64,000 nt of DNA from Pyrinomonadaceae bacterium (GTDB lineage: Bacteria; Acidobacteriota; Blastocatellia; Pyrinomonadales; Pyrinomonadaceae): positions 84,684 to 148,683 of the forward strand of contig JAVEDP010000032.1 of the NCBI GenBank assembly GCA_030841085.1, read 5' to 3'. The position numbers were made by a program, and so were the translations under genes. The notes under the pieces were generated by a model that saw nothing but the letters and a program-made list of their open reading frames with translations, did not search any database and was not told the DNA's origin. Shown here in pieces: positions 50,920-62,388 of this stretch (its first letter is position 1; each line of letters opens with the position of its first letter).

Positions 50920-51954
50920 TTGTCGTTAATGCTTCAAGAGATCGCTGAACAGCCTGCTGCGCTGGCCCGCACGATTCAATCGGAACGGCCAAAGCTTTCG
51001 CGCTTGGGAACTTTTCTCAAACAACGTGATATCGATCTTATCGTTCTCGTCGCGCGCGGCAGTTCCGACAATGCCGCGCTGTTTGGTCGTTATCTCTTGG
51101 AGATCACAACGGGCATTCCGGTTTCACTTTCCGCGCCGTCGGTCCACACTCTCTATCACGCCAAACTCAAGCTGCAACACGCACTCGTTATCGGCGTCTC
51201 TCAATCCGGCGAAGGTGAAGATATCAATGAGGTGCTCAGCAATGCGCGCGCCGGCGGTGCTTACACTGTCGGTATTACCAATGAACCCGCTTCGGCGATG
51301 GTCCACGTCGTCGATGAGACGTTACTAATGCACGGCGGACGCGAGCGCTCGGTGGCGGCAACGAAAACCTTCACGGGACAGATGTTGCTCTTTTACTTGC
51401 TGGCGGAATTGCTCGCTGAAACCAAGCCGCCCTGGTCCTGCGACAACATCCCCGACTACGCAGCGCGCGCGCTCGAGCAGCAACCCGCAATTCTCGAGCT
51501 GGTCCAACGCTATGTGTTCATGGAAAACTGCGTGGTGGTCGGGCGCGGGCTTGCCTACGCGAATGCTTACGAGCTTGCATTGAAGTTAATGGAGACGTGT
51601 TACGTTGTCGCCGAACGTTTTTCGTCAGCGGACTTTTTGCATGGACCAGTGGCGATGGTCGAACGTCACTTTCCCGTTATTCTGTTTGCGCCGCCGGGCG
51701 TGATGTTGCCGGGAGTGAAAAGCTTGATCGGCCGTTTGAGCGAGTTGCGTGCCGACTCTTTGGTAATAACCGGCGATCTAGAAGCGGCTGCGAGTTGCAC
51801 GCGCGCGATAGTGATGCCGAAAGAAATTGATGAGTTTGTCGCGCCGATTCCTTATATAATCCCCGGCCAACTGTTCGCGGCGTTGCTGGCTGAAGCAAAA
51901 GGATTGGATCCGGACCAACCGCGTTCGTTGTCAAAAGTTACGCGAACGCTGTGA
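50920..51954 (+). CDS. Double SIS-domain sugar isomerase/deaminase (GlmS-like/NagB-II)
   Basis: 344-aa protein with two SIS domains and no glutaminase domain. LIVLVARGSSDNAALFGRY and LVIGVSQSGEGEDI are typical of the first SIS domain, and CVVVGRGLAYANAYELALK with FSSADFLHGPVAMVE of the second. Such proteins are glucosamine-6-phosphate deaminases (NagB-II) or fructoselysine-type isomerases. With NagA in the window, the deaminase role that gives fructose-6-phosphate and ammonia is likely. A TTG start at 50920 has GGAGG eight bases upstream; the ATG nine bases on is too far. Confidence 0.87.
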   Translation: MSLMLQEIAEQPAALARTIQSERPKLSRLGTFLKQRDIDLIVLVARGSSDNAALFGRYLLEITTGIPVSLSAPSVHTLYHAKLKLQHALVIGVSQSGEGEDINEVLSNARAGGAYTVGITNEPASAMVHVVDETLLMHGGRERSVAATKTFTGQMLLFYLLAELLAETKPPWSCDNIPDYAARALEQQPAILELVQRYVFMENCVVVGRGLAYANAYELALKLMETCYVVAERFSSADFLHGPVAMVERHFPVILFAPPGVMLPGVKSLIGRLSELRADSLVITGDLEAAASCTRAIVMPKEIDEFVAPIPYIIPGQLFAALLAEAKGLDPDQPRSLSKVTRTL

Positions 51955-52089
51955 GTAGGACAGGCTTTCCAGCCTGTCCATGTTGAAATTGGAGAAAGCG
52001 ACAGACAGGATGTCTGTCCTATAGTTCAGGCTTTCCATTCTGTCCGTTACTGAATTGGAAAGATGGACAGACAGGAATGTCTATCCTAC
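51955..52089. repeat. REP cluster, family C, four copies
   Basis: Elements at 51955-51979 (GTAG head directly after the SIS gene TGA), 51999-52022, 52026-52046 (degraded) and 52063-52089. They carry the GGACAG/CTGTCC arms in both orientations, so they include inverted pairs. Forty kilobases from the RAYT gene, they show how the family spreads. Confidence 0.88.
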
Positions 52090-52100
52090 AAGTGCCACTT

Positions 52101-52358
52101 ATGAACATCGAGTTAAAAGATTTATCCACCGGCCCTGTCTACGCGCAGGTGCGCGAACAGATCGAAAATCAAATTCGTCAGAAGGATGTAGCGACTGGCG
52201 AAACTCTTCCCGCCCCTGCAGCGCTCGCACAAAAACTCTCAGTGGATAAAGGTGAAATACAACGCGCTTACTTTGAGCTCGAGCGCGCCGGCCTGGTCAC
52301 GAAAGAATCTGGTAAGGATTTTCTCGGCCAATTAAAGACGACTTATCGTGTTGCCTGA
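52101..52358 (+). CDS. Minimal GntR-type winged-helix protein
   Basis: 85-aa protein, essentially a GntR winged helix alone: VYAQVREQIENQIRQ, then LPAPAALAQKLSVDKGEIQRAYFELERAGLV. The motif LPSERELA of ordinary GntR proteins reads LPAPAALA here. There is no effector domain. The start is the ATG at 52101; the frame upstream is REP DNA. It could regulate the SIS gene or only itself; no operator is visible. Confidence 0.83.
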   Translation: MNIELKDLSTGPVYAQVREQIENQIRQKDVATGETLPAPAALAQKLSVDKGEIQRAYFELERAGLVTKESGKDFLGQLKTTYRVA

Positions 52359-52386
52359 AGGACTCCTACGCGGAGAGCGCTATCCG

Positions 52387-52656
52387 TCACGCCGCCGACT
52401 TGTGCCGGACATCGTAGCTTGTCTGCTTATGCTGTAATCGGACGTCGCGTAACTTTGCGTTTTCGAGAGTGTTCGCTTCACTCATCAGCCATACGGAAAC
52501 ATTACGCTTAGCGCGTGCCTCATCCTTTAACCTAATTGCTTCTTCACGATTTCCCGCATCTAACAGGTTCGAAGCTACTTCCAACATGGTGGTAGATTCT
52601 TTCAGAGCCTCCATCGCCTGCTTTCGGAGCGCAGATACTGACGTTTGTATACTCAT
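52387..52656 (-). CDS. Small hypothetical helical protein
   Basis: 89-aa protein I do not recognise. It is predicted to be mostly helical (VSALRKQAMEALKESTTMLE, then DAGNREEAIRLKDEARAKRN), and the pair of helices with NREEAIRLKDEA resembles a TPR- or MIT-like hairpin. A G-rich stretch (GCGGGGGGAAATTG) precedes the ATG at 52656, reading on the minus strand, and may act as Shine-Dalgarno. It is convergent with the small GntR gene. It could be spurious. Confidence 0.55.
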   Translation of the reverse strand: MSIQTSVSALRKQAMEALKESTTMLEVASNLLDAGNREEAIRLKDEARAKRNVSVWLMSEANTLENAKLRDVRLQHKQTSYDVRHKSAA

Positions 52657-52729
52657 CAATTTCCCCCCGCGACCTATTAGCGAACAATATCAGTCGCGTT
52701 ACCTATTCGCGTGCAATTAGCATTCCCCT

Positions 52730-52758
52730 TTGTGACGAAAGCACTCGCGCGTGATATT
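52730..52758 (+). promoter_or_regulatory. Promoter candidate for tRNA-Leu
   Basis: TTGTGA (52730-52735) and GATATT (52753-52758) are 17 bases apart. Initiation near 52765 would give a short leader before the tRNA at 52801. Confidence 0.42.
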
Positions 52759-52800
52759 CTTTTTTTCTGCCAACGAAGTGATTATTGCGATCGTAAGCAT

Positions 52801-52886
<86 letters not shown>

Positions 52887-52887
52887 T

Positions 52888-53002
52888 AGTGGTCAGTTGT
52901 TCGTGGTCAGTTGTCAGTTGTTCGCCGAACTTCGCGGAGGCTCTTACTAGCAAAGCACAACTGACCACTGACCACTGACAACTGACAACTGACAACTGAC
53001 CG
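52888..53002. repeat. Tandem and inverted CAGTTGTC/GACAACTG repeats, family J
   Basis: GTGGTCAGTTG and GTCAGTTGTTC words at the left face a run of ACTGACAACTGACAACTGAC at 52963-53000. The array directly precedes the trigger factor start and follows the tRNA. Similar words appear near 32680 (CTGACCACTGACC). Confidence 0.85.
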
Positions 53003-53036
53003 CTAATAATCATTCACAAGGAAGGCTTTGCATCGA

Positions 53037-54386
53037 GTGAAAACAGAATTCGTAGACATCTCTCCAACCCGCAAAGAGATAAAAATTGAGATTGACCCGG
53101 CGGCGATCAAGCAGAGCTACGACGAGGTAAGCGATCGCTATGCGAAACAGGCGAGCGTGCCGGGCTTTCGTCCGGGCCATGCGCCGCGTGCCGTCGTGCG
53201 CAATCGTTTCAAGAGCGAGATTCGCGCCGAAGTCTTGCAGCACCTGATCCCCGATGCGGTAAATCAGGCGATCGACAAGCACGAGTTGAATGCCATTAAA
53301 GAGCCCGATGTCGAACTCGAGAACGCGGCCGGACTCGAAAAGTTTGGTGAGGAACCAATTTCAGTCAAGGTCAACATCGAAGTTTTGCCGAACGTTGAAG
53401 TGCAAAATTACAAAGGCCTTGAAGTAGCCCGTCGCGTGCGCCCGATTACCGACGCAAACGTGGACGAGATGTTCGACGCTTTTCGCGAAACCTCGGCGGC
53501 GATGCAACCGGTTGAAGATCGCGCCTCGGCCGCAGGCGATACCGTCACCGTAAATCTGGTGGGCAAGTTTTTGGACAATCCTGAACAGGAAGATTTAAAA
53601 GCCGACGACGTGGAAGTAGAGCTCGGCGGTCGCGGCGTGCAAACGGAATTCAATGAAAACCTGACTGGAGTTAAGGCAGACGACGAAAAAATCTTTACCG
53701 TTAGTTATCCGGAAGATTTCAAATCAGAGGGCCTGGCCGGCAAGCGCGTTGAATACACTGCGAAGGTGACGGCCGTGCGCGTCAAGGAACTTCCGGAGAT
53801 CGACGACGAGTGGGCCAAAAGCCTGGGCGAAGAGTTTGACTCGGTGACGACACTGCGCACAAAAATTCGCGAAGATCTCGAAATGCGCTCGACGCAGGAA
53901 TCCGATCATCGTTTACGCGCGGACTTGATGGCCAAACTTCTCGAGCAAAACGAGTTTGAAGTCCCGCAAAGTTTGATCGAGCAGCAAACCAGCCGTCGTT
54001 TGGAATCAGTGGTTCGCGACATGATTGGACGAGGTGTGGATCCGCGCAACCAGCAAGTCAATTGGGAAGCAGCGCGCGAAGAGTTGAAGACCCAGGCTGA
54101 AGCTGACGTGCGCAGCACCCTGTTGCTCGAGCGCATCGCAGATGAAGAAAAAATCGAAGTGTCAAACGAAGACATTGAAGCCGAGATTGCGGCCATCGCG
54201 TTAAGCTCGCAACAACCGATTGAACAAGTGCGGGGTGTCTTGACAAAGGATGGAGGCGAACGTAGCATCGCGCACAGGTTACGCAACCGCAGAGCGCTTG
54301 ATCTTCTGGTCGAAAACGCGAAGGTCGCCGAAGAAGAGTGGAGCGAAACTGAGGAGACAGAAGTCAGGAGTCAGAATTCAGAATGA
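53037..54386 (+). CDS. tig: Trigger factor
   Basis: 449-aa ribosome-associated chaperone and peptidyl-prolyl isomerase. The N-terminal ribosome-binding segment has GFRPGHAPRAVVRNRFKSEI, containing the FRK-type signature in the form GFRPG. A PPIase domain of FKBP type covers about residues 150-245 (AAGDTVTVNLVGK). The C-terminal helical arms run to the end. The GTG at 53037 is preferred, with AAGGAAGG eleven bases upstream; a TTG at 53028 is the alternative. The last nine codons (VRSQNSE) lie in a hairpin that reaches into the spacer before clpP. Confidence 0.94.
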   Translation: MKTEFVDISPTRKEIKIEIDPAAIKQSYDEVSDRYAKQASVPGFRPGHAPRAVVRNRFKSEIRAEVLQHLIPDAVNQAIDKHELNAIKEPDVELENAAGLEKFGEEPISVKVNIEVLPNVEVQNYKGLEVARRVRPITDANVDEMFDAFRETSAAMQPVEDRASAAGDTVTVNLVGKFLDNPEQEDLKADDVEVELGGRGVQTEFNENLTGVKADDEKIFTVSYPEDFKSEGLAGKRVEYTAKVTAVRVKELPEIDDEWAKSLGEEFDSVTTLRTKIREDLEMRSTQESDHRLRADLMAKLLEQNEFEVPQSLIEQQTSRRLESVVRDMIGRGVDPRNQQVNWEAAREELKTQAEADVRSTLLLERIADEEKIEVSNEDIEAEIAAIALSSQQPIEQVRGVLTKDGGERSIAHRLRNRRALDLLVENAKVAEEEWSETEETEVRSQNSE

Positions 54387-54423
54387 GTCAGCTTTTCTTC
54401 TGAGTTCTGACTCCTGATTTCTG
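54358..54423 (+). terminator. Long hairpin at the end of tig
   Basis: The arms 54358-54383 and 54398-54423 pair over 26 bases with two mismatches; the core is AAGTCAGGAGTCAGAATTCA. The left arm is coding and the stop codon TGA begins the loop. No T-run follows, so it may be an mRNA stabiliser or processing site between tig and clpP rather than a full terminator. Confidence 0.6.
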
Positions 54424-54453
54424 TATTCATTACTCGAAAGGTTCACACTTGAT

Positions 54454-55038
54454 ATGGCTTTAGTTCCCATGGTCGTCGAGCAAACGTCGCGGGGCGAACG
54501 CGCCTTTGATATTTTCTCGCGGCTGTTGAAAGACAACATCATTTTTCTCGGCACCCCGATCGACGATCAAATCGCAAATCTGATCGTGGCCCAGCTGCTC
54601 TTCCTCGAAGCTGAAGATCCCGAGAAAGACATCAACATCTATATCAATTCGCCGGGTGGTTCGATCACGGCCGGCATGGCCGTCTACGACACGATGCAAT
54701 TTATTCGCCCGGACGTAACCACGATTTGCGTCGGCCAGTGCGCTTCGATGGGCGCTTTACTCCTGGCCGCGGGCGCAAAAGGCAAGCGGTTTGCGCTTCC
54801 TAACTCTCGCATTCTTATTCATCAGCCGAGCGGCGGCTCGCAGGGACAAGCGACTGATATTCGCATTCAGGCTGAAGAAATTCTGCGCATGCGCGAACTG
54901 ACTTCGCAAATTATTGCTAAACATACCGGCCAAAGCTTTGAAACGGTCGAGCGCGACGTCGAGCGCGACAAAATAATGTCTGCCGCCCAGGCTAAGGATT
55001 ATGGTTTAATAGACGAGGTGATTGCCCACCGCGAGTAG
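54454..55038 (+). CDS. clpP: ATP-dependent Clp protease proteolytic subunit
   Basis: 194-aa serine protease that forms the tetradecameric chamber fed by ClpX. The catalytic triad is Ser98 in GQCASMGA, His123 in LIHQPSGG and Asp172 in [23 protein letters not shown] is also typical. Length is normal. The start is the ATG at 54454 following GAAAGG. It is 24 bases upstream of a ClpX-type zinc-finger gene and shares the operon with clpX and lon. Confidence 0.97.
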   Translation: MALVPMVVEQTSRGERAFDIFSRLLKDNIIFLGTPIDDQIANLIVAQLLFLEAEDPEKDINIYINSPGGSITAGMAVYDTMQFIRPDVTTICVGQCASMGALLLAAGAKGKRFALPNSRILIHQPSGGSQGQATDIRIQAEEILRMRELTSQIIAKHTGQSFETVERDVERDKIMSAAQAKDYGLIDEVIAHRE

Positions 55039-55062
55039 GAGTGGACACACCACCAGGATCCT

Positions 55063-55284
55063 ATGATTGCAAAAATGAAAGCACGCGGTGTTCGTTGCTC
55101 CTTCTGCGGCAGGTCCAATGGCGAAGTGGCTAACATCGTTGCCGGCACCCCGCAGCAGACGAGCGGCGTTCCCAAAGGCATGATCGGCAAGAGCGCTTTC
55201 ATCTGTAACGAATGCGTCGAGCGTTATCGTTCGATGATTGCAAACCCCGAAACTCCCAACAACTCCCTGACGGTTCCTAAGTAA
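55063..55284 (+). CDS. Stand-alone ClpX-type zinc-finger protein
   Basis: 73-aa protein that consists of nothing but a C4 zinc-binding domain like the N-domain of ClpX. Cysteines 12, 15, 48 and 51 form [17 protein letters not shown] and ICNECVERY, almost the same words as in ClpX ([26 protein letters not shown]). About 14 extra residues ([14 protein letters not shown]) lie between the two CxxC pairs. In ClpX this domain dimerises and docks adaptors and substrates, so the product may bind ClpX or its adaptors. It stands between clpP and clpX, 24 and 38 bases from its neighbours. Confidence 0.88.
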   Translation: MIAKMKARGVRCSFCGRSNGEVANIVAGTPQQTSGVPKGMIGKSAFICNECVERYRSMIANPETPNNSLTVPK

Positions 55285-55322
55285 CAGGTTCGATCGAAAC
55301 TCGAAGGAGATTCCCCAGAAAT

Positions 55323-56567
55323 ATGGTTAGACGAACCGACGACACACTGCGCTGTTCCTTCTGCGGTAAATCGCAGAACGAAGTCAAGAAGCTCATTGCC
55401 GGCCCAACCGTCTACATCTGCAATGAGTGCATTGATATCTGCAACGAAATTATCACCGACGATCAGCAGGCAGAGTCGGTAGCAACGCGTCCACCGCTTC
55501 CCAAGCCCGGCGAGATCAAGAGTTTTCTCGACGAGTACGTCATCGGCCAGGATGAAACGAAGAAGAGACTGGCAGTCGCTGTTTATCAGCATTACAAGCG
55601 CATCGAACTGGGCCGCCGCCGCGCCGACGTTGAAATCCAAAAAGCAAACATTCTTTTGATTGGCCCGACCGGGACTGGCAAGACGCTGCTGGCACAAACA
55701 CTCGCGCGCATGCTGAGTGTTCCCTTCACGATCGTCGATGCCACCACCTTGACTGAGGCCGGCTACGTTGGTGAAGACGTCGAAAACATCATTCTGAAAT
55801 TACTGCAAGCCGCAAACGGCGACGTCGAACGCGCGCAGCAGGGCATTATCTATATTGACGAAGTCGACAAGATTTGCCGCAAGGACGAGAACCCTTCGAT
55901 TACTCGCGATGTGTCGGGCGAAGGCGTGCAACAGGCGTTGTTGAAAATCCTGGAAGGCACTATTGCGAATGTTCCGCCACAGGGGGGCCGAAAACATCCG
56001 CATCAGGAATTCTTTCCAATCGATACCGCGAACATTCTTTTCATCTGCGGCGGGGCTTTTGTAGGCCTTGAGAAAGTAATCGGTCGCCGGCTGCGGAATA
56101 AATCGCTCGGTTTCCAGGCGGAAGTGAAAAGCGGAAGCCATCGCCACGCCGAAGCGCTGGCGGCTGTGCAACCCGAGGACTTGATTCGTTTTGGTTTGAT
56201 TCCCGAATTTGTCGGCCGCCTGCCCGTCTGCGGCGTTTTGCACGAACTCGACGAGGCCGCGCTGATCAAGATTCTCACCGAACCAAAGAACGCGCTCGTC
56301 AAGCAGTATCAAAAGAAATTTGATTTCGATAACGTCAAACTCAAGTTCACCGAAGATGCCCTGAAAGCCGTCGCCAAGCAGGCAGTTGAACGAAAAGTCG
56401 GCGCGCGCGGCTTGATGATGATTCTCGAGGAGTTGCTTTTGGACGCAATGTACACGTTGCCTTCGCAAAAGCGCGTAAAAGAGTTTGTCATTACCAGCGA
56501 AATGGTCGAGCGGCATCGCGCTGTACCGGGCGAGGGGTTGGCGGGTATTGATGGCGCCGCGGCTTAG
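55323..56567 (+). CDS. clpX: ATP-dependent Clp protease ATP-binding subunit
   Basis: 414-aa AAA+ unfoldase that hands substrates to ClpP. The N-terminal C4 zinc finger has Cys 11, 14, 33 and 36. Walker A is GPTGTGKT, Walker B is IIYIDEVDK, and pore-2/sensor segments follow ([20 protein letters not shown]). The IGF-type ClpP-contact loop is not clear by eye, although LGFQAEV is near its place. GAAGGAG precedes the ATG. The stop codon begins a family D repeat. Confidence 0.97.
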   Translation: MVRRTDDTLRCSFCGKSQNEVKKLIAGPTVYICNECIDICNEIITDDQQAESVATRPPLPKPGEIKSFLDEYVIGQDETKKRLAVAVYQHYKRIELGRRRADVEIQKANILLIGPTGTGKTLLAQTLARMLSVPFTIVDATTLTEAGYVGEDVENIILKLLQAANGDVERAQQGIIYIDEVDKICRKDENPSITRDVSGEGVQQALLKILEGTIANVPPQGGRKHPHQEFFPIDTANILFICGGAFVGLEKVIGRRLRNKSLGFQAEVKSGSHRHAEALAAVQPEDLIRFGLIPEFVGRLPVCGVLHELDEAALIKILTEPKNALVKQYQKKFDFDNVKLKFTEDALKAVAKQAVERKVGARGLMMILEELLLDAMYTLPSQKRVKEFVITSEMVERHRAVPGEGLAGIDGAAA

Positions 56568-56613
56568 TGCCTTAGACTTTAGTCTGCCGCACGGGCACAG
56601 ACTGAAGTCGATG
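56565..56613. repeat. Palindromic repeat, family D, at the clpX stop
   Basis: TAGTGCCTTAGACTTTAGTC (from 56565, including the clpX stop codon) faces CACAGACTGAAGTCGATGCG at 56597-56616. It closes the clpX gene and precedes the 140-base lon leader. Confidence 0.8.
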
Positions 56614-56748
56614 CGACAAAGTCGGCCACTGTGGCGCATGCCCGGGAAATGCTTTACAATTAAACATCTTATTGATGGGGCGAGACGGCAGTTTAAGCGG
56701 CTCGCCTTTCTTGCAAGAAGCCGCAGTTAAGTCCGTTCATTCGCAATT

Positions 56749-59178
<2,430 letters not shown>

Positions 59179-59310
59179 TAATTTTTCCAATCAAGCAGGG
59201 TTTAGAAGTTCACCTTTGGATACGTCCGTCTAATCAAAGACAGGCGTGGCCCGAACTCTAAACACCTCTTGCTTGCAATCCCCATAACAAATTAACCCTT
59301 GGAGGACCTG

Positions 59311-59778
59311 ATGAGTAAACATGACGACGCAGATCTGATTCTGAAACTTTACGACTTGAGACGAGAAGCAACCATGCGTGAAGCGCGCAATTGGATGTTC
59401 GGCTTTAACCCGACAACCATGCAGGACGTTATCGATGTGCTTCTGAGCGAGCATAGCGGTCATTACCGGATGGTGATTTCCTATTGGGAGATGGCTGCCG
59501 CGATGGTCAACAACGGCGCCATTGACGAAAAGTTGTTCAACGAGAGTAACGGCGAGCACCTGTTTGTCTATTCCAAGATCGCCCCGCTCATTCCGGAAGT
59601 GCGCGAGTTGTTCGGTAATCCCGAGTTTCTAATGAATCTCGAGGCTCTGGTAAAGCGCGTTCCAGACTATGAGGAAAAGATCAACGCCCTGCGCGAGCGC
59701 ATGAAACGGTTTGCTGCGATGCGTGAAGAACGCACCGCGAAAGTACAGGCGGCGGCGACCGCTACGTCTGCTTCCTAG
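59311..59778 (+). CDS. Uncharacterised DUF4760-like protein
   Basis: 155-aa protein, wholly helical, I cannot name with certainty; it resembles DUF4760 proteins. Motifs are LILKLYDLRREATMREARNW and WMFGFNPTTMQDVIDVLLSE. An acidic, Arg-rich helix (YEEKINALRERMKRF) and an Ala/Thr-rich tail end the protein. The ATG at 59311 has GGAGG five bases upstream. It is located between lon and engB on the same strand. Confidence 0.82.
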   Translation: MSKHDDADLILKLYDLRREATMREARNWMFGFNPTTMQDVIDVLLSEHSGHYRMVISYWEMAAAMVNNGAIDEKLFNESNGEHLFVYSKIAPLIPEVRELFGNPEFLMNLEALVKRVPDYEEKINALRERMKRFAAMREERTAKVQAAATATSAS

Positions 59779-59840
59779 GCGATTAATTCGAACCAGAGCT
59801 TTGCAAACGCAACAGTCAAGCGCAATCTAAGTAGGCTTGG

Positions 59841-59937
59841 ATCTTCTCTGTGCAACCTTTGTTTCCTCTGTGTCTTTGTGGTGACCCGACAACTATCCAC
59901 CACCGAGGCACAGAGAGCACAGAGGTAACACAGAGAA
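59841..59937. repeat. Inverted repeat, family F
   Basis: The left arm (CTCTGTGTCTTTGTGGTG near 59866-59883) faces the right arm (CCACCACCGAGGCACAGAGA near 59898-59917). The element fills the spacer between the DUF4760-like gene and engB. Confidence 0.85.
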
Positions 59938-59968
59938 ACCCAATCAAAACCAAAGCTCTGGTCAACGC

Positions 59969-60550
59969 ATGAAAATCAGCAGCGCCGAATTCCTGAAGAG
60001 CGCTTTCCAGGAAAGCGATTGGCCCGTCGAACAAAAACCCGAGGTCGCATTTATGGGGCGTTCGAACGTCGGCAAGTCCAGCGTCATCAATTCCCTGCTC
60101 AACACGCGCGGCCTGGCGCGCACGTCGAACACACCGGGGCGCACGCAGTCGCTGAATTTTTTTGACATCAACAATAGTTTTCGTTTCGTTGATCTTCCCG
60201 GGTTTGGTTATGCGCGGGTGCCAAAATCGTTGCGAGCAGGCTGGGGCGAGATGGTTACCACCTACCTTGCAAAGCGACAACAGCTTGTGCTATCAATTCA
60301 GCTCGTAGATTCGCGCCACGAACCCACAACATTGGATTTGCAGCTTCACGATTGGCTTGAGCATAGCGCCAAGCCACGCTTAATAGTTGCCACAAAATCC
60401 GATAAGCTATCTAACAACGATTTGAAAACGAGTTTGGAACGCGCGCGACGCGTGTTCAAAGCAGCGAACGTGATAGCTTTTTCAGCAAAGAGCGGACACG
60501 GGCGAAACGAACTTTGGCACACGATTGAGAATGCCCTGGCTGGTTCTTAA
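59969..60550 (+). CDS. engB: Ribosome biogenesis GTPase EngB/YsxC
   Basis: 193-aa GTPase needed for assembly of the large ribosomal subunit. G1 is GRSNVGKSSVIN, G3 is DLPGFGYA, G4 is ATKSDKLS and G5 is SAKSG. The G2 Thr lies in TSNTPGRTQ. No Shine-Dalgarno is evident at the ATG. The preceding spacer is repeat DNA. Confidence 0.96.
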   Translation: MKISSAEFLKSAFQESDWPVEQKPEVAFMGRSNVGKSSVINSLLNTRGLARTSNTPGRTQSLNFFDINNSFRFVDLPGFGYARVPKSLRAGWGEMVTTYLAKRQQLVLSIQLVDSRHEPTTLDLQLHDWLEHSAKPRLIVATKSDKLSNNDLKTSLERARRVFKAANVIAFSAKSGHGRNELWHTIENALAGS

Positions 60551-60904
60551 GCTGTCAGCCCTTGATTACAAATTGTGGATCGGTTAAGAATGGTGCTTCC
60601 ATAATTCAGATCGAGCGCTAAGTGCTCAAAATTCTCAAACCCCTTTTTGTTAACCAAGCTTCTTCGAAACCAACGGATGGCCGACGACATTGCATCAGAG
60701 TAATTCCCCGTTTGGTCATTTGGTATTTAGGCATATTGCAAGGCGCCATTGAAGTTAGTCTTTTTTGCCGCCTCGCCGCTAATCGACGAGCAAGGATCAC
60801 CCGCAACAGGGATACCCGGTTTTTCAAGTTCTAACCTCCAAAACTAAACAAATTCAGCCGCGGCAAAAAACAACCGCCCACTAGATAATTAGGAATCAAT
60901 TGAC
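60551..60904 (+). other. Gene-free spacer upstream of rho
   Basis: 354 bases between engB and rho. A 70-codon frame (60622-60834) has no signal and no family resemblance. I see no palindrome or repeat of the dispersed families. Rho genes of other bacteria are often autoregulated through a leader, so a regulatory leader is possible but no structure stands out by eye. Confidence 0.5.
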
Positions 60905-62281
60905 ATGTCACAGAGAACACGTTCACGCGCATCGAGCGCGAACAACGACGACAATGACGACGGCGCATCAGTAGCTACCGCCGATGCTCCCGAACGAGAT
61001 GGCGGAGAGCGCCGGGGTAAGGAAGAGGGCTTCCTAAACCTGGCCGACCTCAAGGAAATGTCCATCTCCAAGCTGACGAGTATCGCCAAGGGCATGGATG
61101 TGCCCGGCGCCACCGGCATGCGCAAGCAGGAACTGATCTTCAAAGTCCTGGCGGCGCAGACAGAAAAAAGCGGTCTCATCTTTTCCGAAGGCGTGCTCGA
61201 GACGCTGCCGGATGGTTTTGGTTTTCTGCGCGCCCCTGAATATAACTACCTGCCCGGCCCCGACGACATTTATGTCTCGCCGTCGCAAATCAGAAAATTC
61301 GATCTGCGCACCGGCGATACCGTGAGCGGCCAGATTCGTCCACCCAAAGAAGGCGAGCGCTATTTCGCTCTCATCAAAGTTGAAGCAATTAACTTCGAGT
61401 CTCCCGACCAGGCCCGCGAAAAAGTTTTCTTCGACAATCTCACACCGTTGTATCCGGAAGAGATGTTGAAGATGGAAACCACGCAGGAGAATCTTTCCGC
61501 CCGCGTTATCGACCTGGTTACTCCATTGGGCAAAGGCCAACGTGGATTGATTGTCGCTCCGCCGCGCACCGGCAAGACGATGTTGCTTCAGACGATTGCA
61601 AACTCCGTTACTACCAACCATCCGGAAGTGACGTTGATTGTTCTGCTCATCGATGAGCGGCCGGAAGAAGTTACCGACATGCAGCGTTCGGTGAATGGCG
61701 AAGTTATCTCGTCGACGTTTGATGAACCACCGACGCGCCACGTTCAGGTCGCCGACATGGTGATTGAAAAAGCGAAGCGCCTGGTCGAGCACAAACGTGA
61801 CGTCGTTATTCTGCTTGACTCGATTACACGTCTGGCTCGTGCGCACAACGCGGTCGTGCCGCCCAGTGGCAAGATTCTTTCCGGCGGTATCGATTCAAAT
61901 GCGCTGCAACGTCCGAAGCGTTTCTTCGGCGCCGCGCGCAACATTGAAGAAGGCGGCTCGCTGACGATTATCGCCACCGCGCTGATCGACACCGGCTCGC
62001 GCATGGACGATGTCATCTTTGAAGAATTCAAAGGTACAGGTAACTCTGAAATTCATCTCGATCGCCGTTTGAGCGACAAACGCCTGTTCCCCGCTATTGA
62101 TTTGCAGCGCTCGGGCACGAGGAAAGAAGAGCTGCTGCTTAGCAAGGAAGACTTAGCCCGCATCTGGGTGATGCGTCGCGTTTTGAATCCGCTTTCCCCC
62201 GTTGAGCAAATGGAAGTTGTGCTCGAACGGCTCGAGAAGGCCAAGTCAAACGCAGATTTTCTCGCGTCGATGCAAAGCTAA
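60905..62281 (+). CDS. rho: Transcription termination factor Rho
   Basis: 458-aa RNA-dependent helicase that ends transcription. An acidic/basic N-terminal extension (residues 1-40) leads into a Rho-N domain ([18 protein letters not shown]). An OB-fold RNA-binding domain follows ([14 protein letters not shown] and [12 protein letters not shown]), then the ATPase domain ([24 protein letters not shown]). TAGGAA precedes the ATG. It is the last housekeeping gene of the plus-strand run, 107 bases ahead of glgA. Confidence 0.97.
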   Translation: MSQRTRSRASSANNDDNDDGASVATADAPERDGGERRGKEEGFLNLADLKEMSISKLTSIAKGMDVPGATGMRKQELIFKVLAAQTEKSGLIFSEGVLETLPDGFGFLRAPEYNYLPGPDDIYVSPSQIRKFDLRTGDTVSGQIRPPKEGERYFALIKVEAINFESPDQAREKVFFDNLTPLYPEEMLKMETTQENLSARVIDLVTPLGKGQRGLIVAPPRTGKTMLLQTIANSVTTNHPEVTLIVLLIDERPEEVTDMQRSVNGEVISSTFDEPPTRHVQVADMVIEKAKRLVEHKRDVVILLDSITRLARAHNAVVPPSGKILSGGIDSNALQRPKRFFGAARNIEEGGSLTIIATALIDTGSRMDDVIFEEFKGTGNSEIHLDRRLSDKRLFPAIDLQRSGTRKEELLLSKEDLARIWVMRRVLNPLSPVEQMEVVLERLEKAKSNADFLASMQS

Positions 62282-62388
62282 ATCAGGGTCGAAGGCGGAT
62301 GAAACATTCGTGTCCGTCCGCCTTTTGCTCTTTCTGTTTGGCCTCTGCTTTTTCATCCTTCATTCTTCCCCCTTCATCCTTTTCCCTT

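Noticed and set aside
60622..60834. 70-codon ORF before rho as a possible leader peptide
   Set aside because: No Shine-Dalgarno, no family resemblance and no attenuator-like structure visible.
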